Source: Chitinophagaceae bacterium | GTDB taxonomy: Bacteria; Bacteroidota; Bacteroidia; Chitinophagales; Chitinophagaceae | Reading direction: 5' to 3' | NCBI GenBank assembly: GCA_016787085.1 | Contig: JAEUVJ010000065.1 | Location: 1-64,000, forward strand | DNA length: 64,000 nucleotides | In this document: one piece after another, positions 23,983 to 32,034 of the stretch | How the letters are laid out: every line of letters begins with the position of its first letter | Position numbering within the stretch: the first letter of the stretch is position 1 | Program-made: the position numbers and the translations under genes | The notes under the pieces: model-generated | What the model was told of the DNA's origin: nothing | Databases searched by the model: none | What the model saw: only the letters and a program-made list of their open reading frames with translations

Positions 23983-25119
23983 TTAACTCCTTTCCTGCGC
24001 TCGCAGCCACCGTTCCGGTATCTCGTTGCTGCTGGCCAACAGGTAATCTTTATAGCTGCAGGCGATAAAACTCTTATTAGGTAACTGCATCCACCACCGG
24101 CCTGTTTTTTTGCTTTGCAAAAACATGGTCTCTACTTCTGCAAAAGCCATATGATATTCATTGAAAGAATCCTTCTCGTCTAATTTGGCTTCCCGCTTGC
24201 CGCGGCTGCGGCCATCCAGTATATACCAGATCATGTGGCTGATCTGTTTGGCAGTCAGGTCGTCTTTATCATGCCCGGGATTATAGCCGTAAATGCCGAT
24301 CGTATTTACATTCGGACTCATTCCGGCGTATCGTAACAATGCACAGGCTTCTTCGCCGGTAAAACCATTAGGTGAAACAGAACTGGCCGGAGCAAAGGCG
24401 TTGGCGATAGCTGAAATGTCAAAACTCACCAGGTTGCTGTTACGTATCACCGGTTCCATCTCATCAATGCTTTCTTTGACATGGCCCACACGATAACAGT
24501 CAAAGCGGAGCTTATCCATTGTTTCCAGCATGCGGGGATGAACATAATAACTCTGGAAGCCGATATGGTTGTAATGCCGGATATAATTGGGTTCGCCTGT
24601 CAGCATCTCCATCAGGAAATTCTCATGATGGAACGGCGAATCAATATTCAGGTCTATCAACGCATCAATGCAGGTAGCTTCGATCGGTTTTTTGTTTTCT
24701 GAATAGGCATAGTATTGAGAAAGCGTCAGGTCATGGCTGCCGCCAAGGATAATGACGGTCTTACCATCGCCGATCAGTTCCTGCACCACTGTTTTCAGGG
24801 CAGCATAAGTGTCGGTGTACAATGAACCGGTGCGGATATTGCCGATGTCGGCGATCTTAATGTCGGTATGCCAATAGAACAAAGTGTATAGCTGGTGACG
24901 TATCACATCCGGCGCATTGCTCTCAATATGGACAACGCCGCTGCCACGCTGTTCGCCGCAACCTACCAGTACGATCTGTACGTCATCCAGGTCAGGGAAC
25001 TCATCTTCATATACGGCTATGCTCTTTCCGAACTGACCATCTTTATATCCTTCATCCAGCGATATCCGGTGAACATTCAGCGGGGACAAAAAATCGGAGA
25101 TGTTGAGGTGGTCTGACAT
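23983..25119 (-). CDS. Arginase/ureohydrolase-fold protein (annotated type: formimidoylglutamase) with altered metal site
   Basis: Start at ATG 25119 (MSDHLNISDF); a start at 25170 would only translate a repeat into PIFHFPF. The 378-aa protein has the ureohydrolase layout: ILGGSHDLTLS with His129, CIDALIDLN in place of the usual DAHxD (Asp152, Asp156), and VSFDISAIAN in place of SFDxDxxDP (Asp234). By comparison with arginase, the MnA ligands (H101, D124, D128, D232) are kept while two MnB ligands (H126, D234) are replaced by Leu154 and Ser236. So a binuclear enzyme is unlikely. Other formimidoylglutamase-labelled Bacteroidota proteins may share this; I cannot check. Confidence 0.72.
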   Translation of the reverse strand: MSDHLNISDFLSPLNVHRISLDEGYKDGQFGKSIAVYEDEFPDLDDVQIVLVGCGEQRGSGVVHIESNAPDVIRHQLYTLFYWHTDIKIADIGNIRTGSLYTDTYAALKTVVQELIGDGKTVIILGGSHDLTLSQYYAYSENKKPIEATCIDALIDLNIDSPFHHENFLMEMLTGEPNYIRHYNHIGFQSYYVHPRMLETMDKLRFDCYRVGHVKESIDEMEPVIRNSNLVSFDISAIANAFAPASSVSPNGFTGEEACALLRYAGMSPNVNTIGIYGYNPGHDKDDLTAKQISHMIWYILDGRSRGKREAKLDEKDSFNEYHMAFAEVETMFLQSKKTGRWWMQLPNKSFIACSYKDYLLASSNEIPERWLRAQERS

Positions 25120-25134
25120 AATATGCAAGATAGT

Positions 25135-25160
25135 GGAAAATGGAAAGTGGAAAATGGGGG
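25135..25160 (+). repeat. Heptamer tandem repeat GGAAART, left arm of the S23-like cassette
   Basis: Three 7-nt units (GGAAAAT, GGAAAGT, GGAAAAT) and then GGGGG. The 13-base string GTGGAAAATGGGG at 25147-25159 occurs in exact inverted form at 25558-25570. Confidence 0.85.
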
Positions 25161-25166
25161 TTGTGC

Positions 25167-25526
25167 TCACTTATCCAGATTGCCGATCATTTTACTGAGC
25201 ATACGGAATACAGATCCCAGAAAAGATTCCATTTTTTCAGTTTCGTTCTTTTTCAGATACTCCAGGGCCATTGATAGTTCAATTTGGGTGTCTACTTCAA
25301 CCAGTGAACTCCGGGATATCTCATAAAAGCGTTTCTTTTCAGGCTTTGAATGCCTGGCAGAGCCTTCAGCGAGATTACTGCAAACAGATATTGCAGCACG
25401 TCTCAACTGAGTTACGAGGACAAACTGTTCTTCTCTGGGAAAGGATTGGGTAAGTTGATATACTTCTTTTACAAGATCAAGCGAAATCTTATAAACATCC
25501 AGGTTTTTGTGTGCAAGTTGTAGCAT
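25167..25526 (-). CDS. Four-helix-bundle protein (S23/23S-rRNA intervening-sequence type)
   Basis: A 119-aa all-helical protein with the family signature: an opening HKNLDVYKISLDLVKEVY, FPREEQFVLVTQLRRAAISV, NLAEGSARHS and a final helix pair. Members occur in 23S rRNA intervening sequences of spirochaetes, and related Avd proteins bind the reverse transcriptase and template RNA of diversity-generating retroelements. Free-standing copies in Bacteroidota have no known role. The gene is bracketed by inverted GGAAART repeat arrays that begin 7 bases after the stop and 31 bases before the start. That suggests it moved in as a unit between the arginase-fold gene and pheS. Confidence 0.88.
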   Translation of the reverse strand: MLQLAHKNLDVYKISLDLVKEVYQLTQSFPREEQFVLVTQLRRAAISVCSNLAEGSARHSKPEKKRFYEISRSSLVEVDTQIELSMALEYLKKNETEKMESFLGSVFRMLSKMIGNLDK

Positions 25527-25557
25527 AGTAAAGGTTTTCCAAAAGGTAGGTCATTAG

Positions 25558-25592
25558 CCCCATTTTCCACTCTCCTTTCTCCTCTTTCCAAC
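25558..25592 (-). repeat. Heptamer tandem repeat, inverted right arm of the S23-like cassette
   Basis: Five degenerate 7-nt units with CC at fixed positions (such as TTCCACT, CTCCTTT, CTCCTCT), the inverse of the GGAAART array at 25135. It ends 4 bases before the pheS -7 box. Confidence 0.8.
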
Positions 25593-25595
25593 CCT

Positions 25596-25603
25596 TATCT
25601 TTG
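25596..25603 (+). promoter_or_regulatory. pheS -7 box TATCTTTG
   Basis: Perfect TAnnTTTG ending only four bases before the pheS ATG. Transcription would begin at or just at the start codon, implying a leaderless or nearly leaderless mRNA. Confidence 0.55.
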
Positions 25604-25607
25604 CAAT

Positions 25608-26639
25608 ATGGAAGAACTGATCAGTAAGATAGAAAAGTATAAAAGTGAGATCGCCGGTTCGGAGGCGTCTGATGCGAAAGCGGTGGAAGAGTTCCGCATC
25701 AAATGGCTGGGTACAAAAGGCATTATAAAAGAGGTAATGGGCGAGATGAAGAATGTACCTGCCGATAAGAAAAAGGAGTTTGGGCAGGTGCTGAATGATT
25801 TCAAACTTTTTACTGAAAGTAAATACGAAAGCCTGAAAGAAGCAGCCGGTAATGGCCAGCTTTATTCTGCCAGTGCTATTGACCTGTCACTTCCCGGAGA
25901 TCCTCTGCCTCTGGGTTCCCGTCATCCCATCACCTTGATGCGGAACCGTATCGTTTCGATTTTTCAGCGCCTGGGTTTTGCAGTAGCAGAAGGACCCGAG
26001 ATAGAAGATGACTGGCATAATTTCGGCGCCCTCAACCTGCCGCCCCATCATCCTGCCCGCGACATGCAGGATACCTTTTATATACAGCAAAATCCTGACT
26101 GGGTATTGCGTACGCATACCAGCAGTGTGCAGATACGGGAAATGAACAAAGGCAAACTGCCCATTCGTATGCTGATGCCCGGCCGTGTGTACCGCAACGA
26201 AACGGTGAGTGCCAGAAGTCATTGTTTCTTTCACCAGGTGGAGGGATTATATATTGACGAAAATGTTTCCTTTGCTGACCTGAAACAGACATTATACTTT
26301 TTTGTAAAAGAAATGTATGGCAAGGATGTCAAAGTCCGTTTCCGGCCATCTTACTTTCCATTCACAGAGCCCAGTGCCGAGATGGATGTGACCTGTTTTA
26401 TCTGCGGCGGCACGGGTTGTAATATCTGTAAGAAAACCGGCTGGGTGGAGATACTCGGTTGCGGTATGGTGCACCCCAATGTATTATCCAATTGCAATAT
26501 TGACCCCAATAAATACACCGGCTTTGCCTTTGGTATGGGCATCGAACGTCCCGCTATGCTGAAATACGGTGTCAACGATCTCCGCCTGTTCAGCGAGAAT
26601 GATGTACGGTTCTTGAGACAGTTTACGAGTGCGATATAA
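25608..26639 (+). CDS. pheS: Phenylalanyl-tRNA synthetase alpha subunit
   Basis: A 343-aa class II synthetase subunit. After an N-terminal tRNA-binding coiled coil (about 1-90) come the class II motifs: GSRHPITLMRNRI, FHQVEGLYIDE (motif 2), and GFAFGMGIERPAMLKYG (motif 3). It pairs with PheT to charge tRNA-Phe; pheT is not in the window. A CFICGGTGCNICKKTGW cysteine cluster near residue 265 is a form of the Cys-rich segment seen in many PheS proteins. Start ATG 25608 is supported by the promoter and family length. Confidence 0.97.
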   Translation: MEELISKIEKYKSEIAGSEASDAKAVEEFRIKWLGTKGIIKEVMGEMKNVPADKKKEFGQVLNDFKLFTESKYESLKEAAGNGQLYSASAIDLSLPGDPLPLGSRHPITLMRNRIVSIFQRLGFAVAEGPEIEDDWHNFGALNLPPHHPARDMQDTFYIQQNPDWVLRTHTSSVQIREMNKGKLPIRMLMPGRVYRNETVSARSHCFFHQVEGLYIDENVSFADLKQTLYFFVKEMYGKDVKVRFRPSYFPFTEPSAEMDVTCFICGGTGCNICKKTGWVEILGCGMVHPNVLSNCNIDPNKYTGFAFGMGIERPAMLKYGVNDLRLFSENDVRFLRQFTSAI

Positions 26640-26862
26640 GGTTTGATTTTTACCTGCTTCAGTTCGCTGGGCAACATTTGTTGCGACGCTCCATTTATTT
26701 GTATATCTCTAGCAGATAATGATAGAAGGATGCCTGAAAAATTCTGCTTTTCCTGCCAGTTGCATATTATTTATACTGATTGTGAATCTTGTTTCATGTT
26801 TATGTCGTGAAAACAAAGAATAGGTGCGACAACCGCTGAAATGAAACACGGGCTGGCGTTGA

Positions 26863-27495
26863 TCATTTCTTCATCAACTGCATCCGTTTATAACTGAAAA
26901 ATGCCGCCACTAAAAGAGCAATGATGGCAATATAGAACCAGGGTGTGAAGTTCAGAACAAACCCGCTGCCTTCGGTTATTGAAGAACGGTTTGCGGCATT
27001 CTGTGTTTCTGAAACAAGGTCTTTTGATCTCTTTTGCAGGTCAAGCATCAGTCCGATCAATGCTCCCGCTGATAAAACTCCTGCCACCAAACCGACTGCC
27101 GCCCATGGCTTACCGGATGTGAAGGAAAGAGCCAGCCCCGCCACGGCTAGTGCAAGAGCCACAATTGCATAGTTGTTGGGCTCCTGTGGTTTCATATCCT
27201 TTTTCCAGCTTTCTTCGCTTCCCTGTTCTCCAAACATCCCGCCTGCGGAAGGCATATTCGTTTTCCAGTCGCTGCCAATAGCTAAACCAAGACCTGAATT
27301 AGTAAAGGTCATACTGAGTTTGCTCAGGTTAAAGATACTTGTCTCACTTTCTTCCGGCGCTTTGCATTTCAATTCTGCAAAAGGCAAAAGAAATAAAAGT
27401 ACCCCAACAGCAAATGTGACGGCAGAAGGGATCTTTGTTCCGAAAACACCTGTTGGTGCTGGTGTAGTAGAAGCAGTAGCGGACTCTCCGGTCAT
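26863..27495 (-). CDS. Membrane protein of unknown function (four helices)
   Basis: A 210-aa protein with hydrophobic segments near residues 25-42, 108-123, 127-150 and 182-200. A soluble region of about 65 residues with NSGLGLAIGSDW lies between the first two. No motif points to a function. It diverges from the acyl-CoA dehydrogenase gene and converges with pheS across a 223-base spacer that shows only a short GCAAC/GTTGC hairpin. Confidence 0.6.
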   Translation of the reverse strand: MTGESATASTTPAPTGVFGTKIPSAVTFAVGVLLFLLPFAELKCKAPEESETSIFNLSKLSMTFTNSGLGLAIGSDWKTNMPSAGGMFGEQGSEESWKKDMKPQEPNNYAIVALALAVAGLALSFTSGKPWAAVGLVAGVLSAGALIGLMLDLQKRSKDLVSETQNAANRSSITEGSGFVLNFTPWFYIAIIALLVAAFFSYKRMQLMKK

Positions 27496-27572
27496 AACTG
27501 TAATTTTGCTTTAAGGTAAACTAATACGGGCACAATAACAGGCGTTATCTTTATCCACACTTAACTTCCATC

Positions 27573-28415
27573 ATGATCAGTACAATTTGTGTATGCGGTG
27601 CAGGAACGATGGGCAGCGGTATCGCACAGGCGGCTGCGCAGTCGGGGTTCCCTGCCATCCTATACGAGGTAAACCCTGTTGTATTGGAAAAAGCAGAACT
27701 ATCCATTGGCAGGAACCTGGACATATTGGTTGAAAAAGGAAAGATAAGCGCTGCGGATAAGCAAAAGATTATGCAGCAGATCCGGTTCACCGGTGATATC
27801 GCGGATTGTATGGCCGGTATATGCATAGAAGCGATCATAGAAAAGCCGGAAGCCAAGATCGCCTTATTCGGTCAGCTGGCTGAACTGAACGGCAGCGGGT
27901 CTGTATTCGCCAGCAATACCTCTTCTTTATCCATAAGCGATATAGCCAGGCAGGTAAAGAACCCCGAACGGGTGATCGGTATGCATTTTTTCAATCCCGC
28001 ACCAGTCATGAAACTGGTAGAAGTGGTGACAACGGATCAGACGGGCAAGGAAGTGATAGAACAGGTGACAGAACTGGCCAGGCAAATGGGTAAAACGCCT
28101 GTTGTTTGTAAAGACTCACCCGGATTTATAGTGAACCGGGTAGCCAGGCCTTATTATATTGAGTCATTACGCCTGGCAGAGGAAGAGCTGGCAAGCTTTG
28201 AGCAAATAGACAGGTTGATGGAATCAGCAGGTTTTAAGATGGGGCCTTTCAAACTCATGGACCTGATCGGTAATGATGTGAACTATGCGGTCAGTTGTTC
28301 GGTGTACGAGCAATTGAATAAGCCGGAACGGCTGAAGCCTTCTTTTATCCAGGAGCGAAAAGTGCAAGAAGGGAAGCTGGGCAAGAAAACTGGGGAAGGA
28401 TATTATAATTATTAA
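27573..28415 (+). CDS. 3-hydroxybutyryl-CoA dehydrogenase (3-hydroxyacyl-CoA dehydrogenase family)
   Basis: A 280-aa dehydrogenase. The NAD-binding fold starts ICVCGAGTMGSGIAQAA, with the Glu-His catalytic pair in the usual places (IGMHFFNPAPVMKLVE) and VCKDSPGFIVNRVARPYY. The C-terminal domain ends in GKKTGEGYYNY. It interconverts acetoacetyl-CoA-type and 3-hydroxyacyl-CoA intermediates. The next gene, an SDR reductase, begins 21 bases later on the same strand. Butanoate, fatty-acid or phenylacetate-type pathways are all possible. Confidence 0.9.
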   Translation: MISTICVCGAGTMGSGIAQAAAQSGFPAILYEVNPVVLEKAELSIGRNLDILVEKGKISAADKQKIMQQIRFTGDIADCMAGICIEAIIEKPEAKIALFGQLAELNGSGSVFASNTSSLSISDIARQVKNPERVIGMHFFNPAPVMKLVEVVTTDQTGKEVIEQVTELARQMGKTPVVCKDSPGFIVNRVARPYYIESLRLAEEELASFEQIDRLMESAGFKMGPFKLMDLIGNDVNYAVSCSVYEQLNKPERLKPSFIQERKVQEGKLGKKTGEGYYNY

Positions 28416-28436
28416 ATCTTCAATCAGGAATAGTAA

Positions 28437-29417
28437 ATGGTTTTAGTCACAGGTGGCACGGGTTTTCTTGGTGCATACATCATCAAAGATTTGGTGGGGA
28501 AAGGATATCCTGTAAAAGCCATACGTCGTAGTAATCAGGTGCCGGGATTTATTGGTATAGATGTATTCGATAAGGTACAATGGGTGGAAGGCGATGTACT
28601 GGATGTCGTTTCGCTTGAAGAAGCCATGGTGGGTGTGGATACGGTGATCCATTCGGCGGCGATCGTATCCTTTGGTGCTAAGGACAGGGCAAAAATGTAC
28701 CAGGTGAATGTGCAAGGAACGGCAAACGTGGTAAATATGGCATTGGAGAAAAGAATCAGACGGTTTGTGCATATCAGCTCCATTGCTGCTATCGGCAGAA
28801 GAGAAGATGGCGGTCATGTAAATGAAAAAACCAAATGGGAAGAGAGTAAAATGAATACGCAGTATGCCAAAAGCAAGTACCGGGCAGAACTGGAAGTGTG
28901 GAGAGGAATGGGGGAAGGATTAAATGCGGTGATCCTGAATCCAGCTACGATACTGGGATACGGTGACTGGGATACTGGTAGCTCAGCCATTTTCAAAACA
29001 GTGTATAATGAATTTAAATGGTACACTTCAGGACTGAATGGATTTGTAGATGTGGAAGACGTGGCGAGAGCTGCTGTGTTATTGATGGAAAGTAATATTA
29101 GTGAACAGCGTTTCATCATCAGTGGCGATCACTGGTCTTTCCGGAAACTGATGGATACGATAGCAGAAAGTTTTGGCAAGAGAAAGCCGTCCCGGCTTGC
29201 AACGCCTTTCTTATTAAATATTGCGTGGAGGCTGGAAAAAATAAAGTCTTTTTTTACGGGTCAAAAACCTTTGCTCACAAAGGAAAGCGCCAGGGTGGGA
29301 GTCAGTAAAACCTGTTTTGACAATGCAAAATTCCTTGCGGCTTTCCCGCAATTCACCTTTACGCCGCTGCAGCAAACAGTACAGAACGCCTGTTCGAAAT
29401 ATATGGCACAGCTTTAG
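28437..29417 (+). CDS. NAD-dependent epimerase/dehydratase-family (extended SDR) protein
   Basis: A 326-aa extended short-chain dehydrogenase. It opens VLVTGGTGFLGAYIIKDL (GxxGxxG), with HSAAIVSFG, HISSIAAIG and the catalytic YAKSKYRAE (YxxxK, about 138-146). Related proteins act on nucleotide sugars, flavonoid-type ketones or polyprenyl/fatty substrates. The substrate is not clear. It follows the hydroxyacyl-CoA dehydrogenase by 21 bases and is probably co-transcribed. Confidence 0.82.
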   Translation: MVLVTGGTGFLGAYIIKDLVGKGYPVKAIRRSNQVPGFIGIDVFDKVQWVEGDVLDVVSLEEAMVGVDTVIHSAAIVSFGAKDRAKMYQVNVQGTANVVNMALEKRIRRFVHISSIAAIGRREDGGHVNEKTKWEESKMNTQYAKSKYRAELEVWRGMGEGLNAVILNPATILGYGDWDTGSSAIFKTVYNEFKWYTSGLNGFVDVEDVARAAVLLMESNISEQRFIISGDHWSFRKLMDTIAESFGKRKPSRLATPFLLNIAWRLEKIKSFFTGQKPLLTKESARVGVSKTCFDNAKFLAAFPQFTFTPLQQTVQNACSKYMAQL

Positions 29418-29525
29418 CTCTGGGAATGCTGAAATGTAAAGAGGTCCTTAAAAGTGCTTTTTCAGGCATAATTACTATATAGTCATCGCCTGTTGAACAG
29501 TATCTTTAGCTATTAATTCCAAACC

Positions 29526-30599
29526 ATGCAAAAACTCCATCAAGTCTTTTTTTTGCTGTTAGCGATAAGCCCATGCTTTTCTTTTGCCCAGTACTCGGTG
29601 TCCGGCAGGATAGTTGACTCGGCCACCAAAGAACCAATGGGAGGCGCTTCTGTTTTTTGCCAGAACACAACGATCGGTACGGCTACTAATAAGCAAGGGG
29701 AATTTTCCCTTTCATTAAAATCGGGTGGGTATGAGCTGATCATTTCTTATACCGGTTACCAGACCAGGCTGATAAAGATCAATCACTCTGACGGCCGGAT
29801 ACCTGATATTGAAATGATAAAGGAAGATAAAAGCCTGGGTGAAGTGGTTATCAAAAGCAGTAATGAGGTCAAAGACGGGTGGGAAAAGTATGGCAGTTTT
29901 TTCTTAGAGCATTTTATAGGGGCTACGCCCAATGCTGCCAAATGTACCTTGCTGAATCCGGAAGTACTGAAGTTCTACTTTTTAAAGAAAAGCAATAAAC
30001 TGCGGGTACTGGCTACCGATGCCCTGCAGATAGAGAACAAAGCGATGGGTTATAGTATGCGTTACCAGCTGGATTCATTCATTTATTACTACAACAACGA
30101 TATTAACCTCTACCGGGGCTATTGCCTGTATTCCGAAATGGAAGGAAACGACAGCCTGAAAAAAGCTTGGTACTTCAACCGGAGAAATGCGTATTACGGA
30201 TCCAAACTGCACTTTATGCGCAGCTATTATGACAGTACCGTAACAGAGGAAGGATTTTCCATTGACCTGCTGGATGAGAACAATGCCACGAAGTTCAGCA
30301 GGCTGGCGGATGTATATGACACGTTATACTATGGGGCATTGGACAGTACTGGCCAGGTTGAGATATGGTTTCCGAGAAAGATCAGTGTGGCTTATGCCAA
30401 AAAGAGACCGGAAGCGGAATACCTGAAAAAGTATAACCTGCCAAAGAACGTACCCATACAGATATCTTATATTGAACTGACGGATGGTATTGCCATCAAA
30501 GAAAATGGATATTACTATGAGCAAAAGGACTGGATCAACCAGGGCTACTGGAGCTGGAAGAACTTAGCGGATCAGTTACCGTATGATTATGCGCCCTGA
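29526..30599 (+). CDS. Secreted CarboxypepD-reg-like protein
   Basis: A 357-aa protein with a signal peptide (KLHQVFFLLLAISPCFSF, cleavage after AQ). Residues 25-105 form a carboxypeptidase-regulatory-like beta-sandwich, YSVSGRIVDSATKEPMGGAS with ATNKQGEFSLSLKSGGY. That domain opens many Bacteroidota outer-membrane receptors. The remaining ~250 residues are beta-rich and Tyr-rich without a TonB plug, so this is a surface or periplasmic protein rather than a SusC-type transporter. Function unknown. Confidence 0.72.
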   Translation: MQKLHQVFFLLLAISPCFSFAQYSVSGRIVDSATKEPMGGASVFCQNTTIGTATNKQGEFSLSLKSGGYELIISYTGYQTRLIKINHSDGRIPDIEMIKEDKSLGEVVIKSSNEVKDGWEKYGSFFLEHFIGATPNAAKCTLLNPEVLKFYFLKKSNKLRVLATDALQIENKAMGYSMRYQLDSFIYYYNNDINLYRGYCLYSEMEGNDSLKKAWYFNRRNAYYGSKLHFMRSYYDSTVTEEGFSIDLLDENNATKFSRLADVYDTLYYGALDSTGQVEIWFPRKISVAYAKKRPEAEYLKKYNLPKNVPIQISYIELTDGIAIKENGYYYEQKDWINQGYWSWKNLADQLPYDYAP

Positions 30600-30611
30600 T
30601 GAAGCGGCATT

Positions 30612-30642
30612 ATTGAACTCGTGAACTGTTAACCTTTTGAAC
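30612..30642. repeat. Degenerate GAACT repeat between convergent genes
   Basis: Four GAACT/TAACC cores spaced 8, 7 and 9 bases apart in the short spacer between the CarboxypepD-reg gene and lpxD. It is less regular than the other heptamer arrays. Confidence 0.45.
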
Positions 30643-31588
30643 TTTTATTTCCCATTACCTTCTCCCATAATTCAGGGATACGTTTGATCCAGACAAATTC
30701 TTTCATTTTTTCTCTGGCATCTTCAACGGGTGAGCCGAAATAAACTTTTTTACCGGGGATGGAATCTTTAACCCCACTCTGCGCATACACTACGGCGCCT
30801 TCACCGATTGTCAGTGTTTTGCTGACGCCTACCTGTCCCCAGAGAATAACATTGTCCTCAATGGTCGTGGCGCCGGCTATACCCACCTGCCCGGCGAAGA
30901 GACAGTTCTTTCCAACAGTCGTGTCATGCCCGATATGCACCAGGTTATCCATCTTGGTGCCTGCACCAATGATCGTATCACCGGTAACGCCCCGGTCGAT
31001 GGTGCAGCCGGCGCCGATCTCCACATCATTTTCAATGACCACCCGACCACAACTGGTCATTTTTTTATAATGCACATTACGACTTGTCTTTTTATTGTAA
31101 TAAAAGGCATCACTACCGATCACTGTGCCGGCCTGTATAATGACATGATCCCCGATGACCGAGTAGTCGAGGATCGTTACGTTAGGATGAATGATACAAT
31201 TCTTACCGATGGTCACATGGTTGCCGATATAAGCGTTAGGCATGATTACTGTTCCTTCTCCAGTTCTTGCAGTATCACTTATGGCTTTCAGGGAAGGTTT
31301 GAAAGGTCTGAAGTGCGCCACTATTTTCAGATAGGCCTCAAAAGGCTCATCCACTATTAGTAACGCCTTGCCTTCCGGGAAATCCGTTCTTTTATTAATG
31401 ATAATGAAACTGGCGGCAGAATGAATGCAGGTATCATAGTATTTGGGGTGATCCACAAAAGCCAGATCGCCTTCTTCCACCTTATGTATCTCATTGATGC
31501 CGGTAGCCGAGGCTGTGATATTACCGGTCAGTTCGGCCTGAATAAGCCCGGCGATCTCCCGGAGAGGAACAGGTTGATTAAAACGCAT
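30629..31588 (-). CDS. lpxD: UDP-3-O-acylglucosamine N-acyltransferase (LpxD)
   Basis: A 319-aa left-handed beta-helix acyltransferase. The N-terminal uridine-binding domain ends near residue 90 and hexapeptide repeats fill residues 100-280, with the catalytic His region MDNLVHIGHDTTVGKNC. It adds the second 3-hydroxyacyl chain in lipid A synthesis. The start is ATG 31588, because the upstream ATG at 31606 lies inside a TACCTTTG promoter element. A second, paralogous LpxD is often present in Bacteroidota, so the acyl specificity is uncertain. Confidence 0.88.
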   Translation of the reverse strand: MRFNQPVPLREIAGLIQAELTGNITASATGINEIHKVEEGDLAFVDHPKYYDTCIHSAASFIIINKRTDFPEGKALLIVDEPFEAYLKIVAHFRPFKPSLKAISDTARTGEGTVIMPNAYIGNHVTIGKNCIIHPNVTILDYSVIGDHVIIQAGTVIGSDAFYYNKKTSRNVHYKKMTSCGRVVIENDVEIGAGCTIDRGVTGDTIIGAGTKMDNLVHIGHDTTVGKNCLFAGQVGIAGATTIEDNVILWGQVGVSKTLTIGEGAVVYAQSGVKDSIPGKKVYFGSPVEDAREKMKEFVWIKRIPELWEKVMGNKSSKG

Positions 31589-31603
31589 GTTACTTGATTT
31601 TGG

Positions 31604-31611
31604 CAAAGGTA
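31604..31611 (-). promoter_or_regulatory. lpxD -7 box TACCTTTG
   Basis: Perfect TAnnTTTG on the minus strand, 15 bases before ATG 31588. It rules out the longer reading frame start at 31606. Confidence 0.55.
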
Positions 31612-31925
31612 ATGAGCTGATGCATCCCGTTTACTAATTAAAAGACATCGTTGATGCCAGGTAAAACAGTTCAATTGTATGAATGAGGTATATCATTTGT
31701 GGAATGTTTTTCATTGGGAAAACGTACTATTCAAAAAGCATGTATGATAAGTGGTAAGCTTCTCGTGCTATATGATACCAGTCTGTTGCCTCCATGAGAA
31801 TGTATGACTGTATTGATGGAAAGAAAAGAAGCCTGCCGCCAATCAAGCGCTAGTTTAATGGATAAATGCATCTGCCCTTTCCACAGCAAAAACTAAAATG
31901 TGAATAAAATTTCTATAAAATATTT

Positions 31926-31955
31926 TTTGTATCGCCAAAAATATATTTAATATTG
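31926..31955 (+). promoter_or_regulatory. Possible promoter for the 32.0-kb small RNA
   Basis: TTTG at 31926-31929 and TAATATTG at 31948-31955 are separated by 18 bases. The second differs from TAnnTTTG at one position. The spacing fits the Bacteroidota -33/-7 pattern, but the match is imperfect. Confidence 0.35.
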
Positions 31956-31961
31956 TGGTAG

Positions 31962-32034
31962 GAAATTTTATTTCCTGTACTTACTAACCCATCCATATAA
32001 ATGTTCCCTTCGATTCTTCGAAGGGATTTTTTTT
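31962..32034 (+). ncRNA. Candidate small RNA ending in a strong terminator
   Basis: About 73 nt. The 5' end can fold as GGAAAT/ATTTCC with a three-base loop, then a single-stranded stretch follows. A perfect 8-bp stem CCCTTCGA (32006-32013) with TCGAAGGG (32018-32025) around TTCT is followed by A and eight T. No protein gene lies upstream on this strand, as lpxD runs the other way. So the terminator needs a short transcript to end. No known RNA family is recognised. Confidence 0.5.
32006..32034 (+). terminator. Strong rho-independent terminator
   Basis: 8-bp perfect stem CCCTTCGA/TCGAAGGG, four-base loop TTCT, eight T residues. It is one of the clearest terminators in the window. Confidence 0.85.

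Noticed and set aside
25135..25592. CRISPR array
   Set aside because: Repeat units are 7 bases and adjoin with no spacers, so this is a degenerate tandem repeat and not a CRISPR.
26640..26862. Spacer between pheS and the four-helix membrane gene, checked for a tRNA or small RNA
   Set aside because: Only a 5-bp GCAAC/GTTGC hairpin is visible; no cloverleaf or promoter match.
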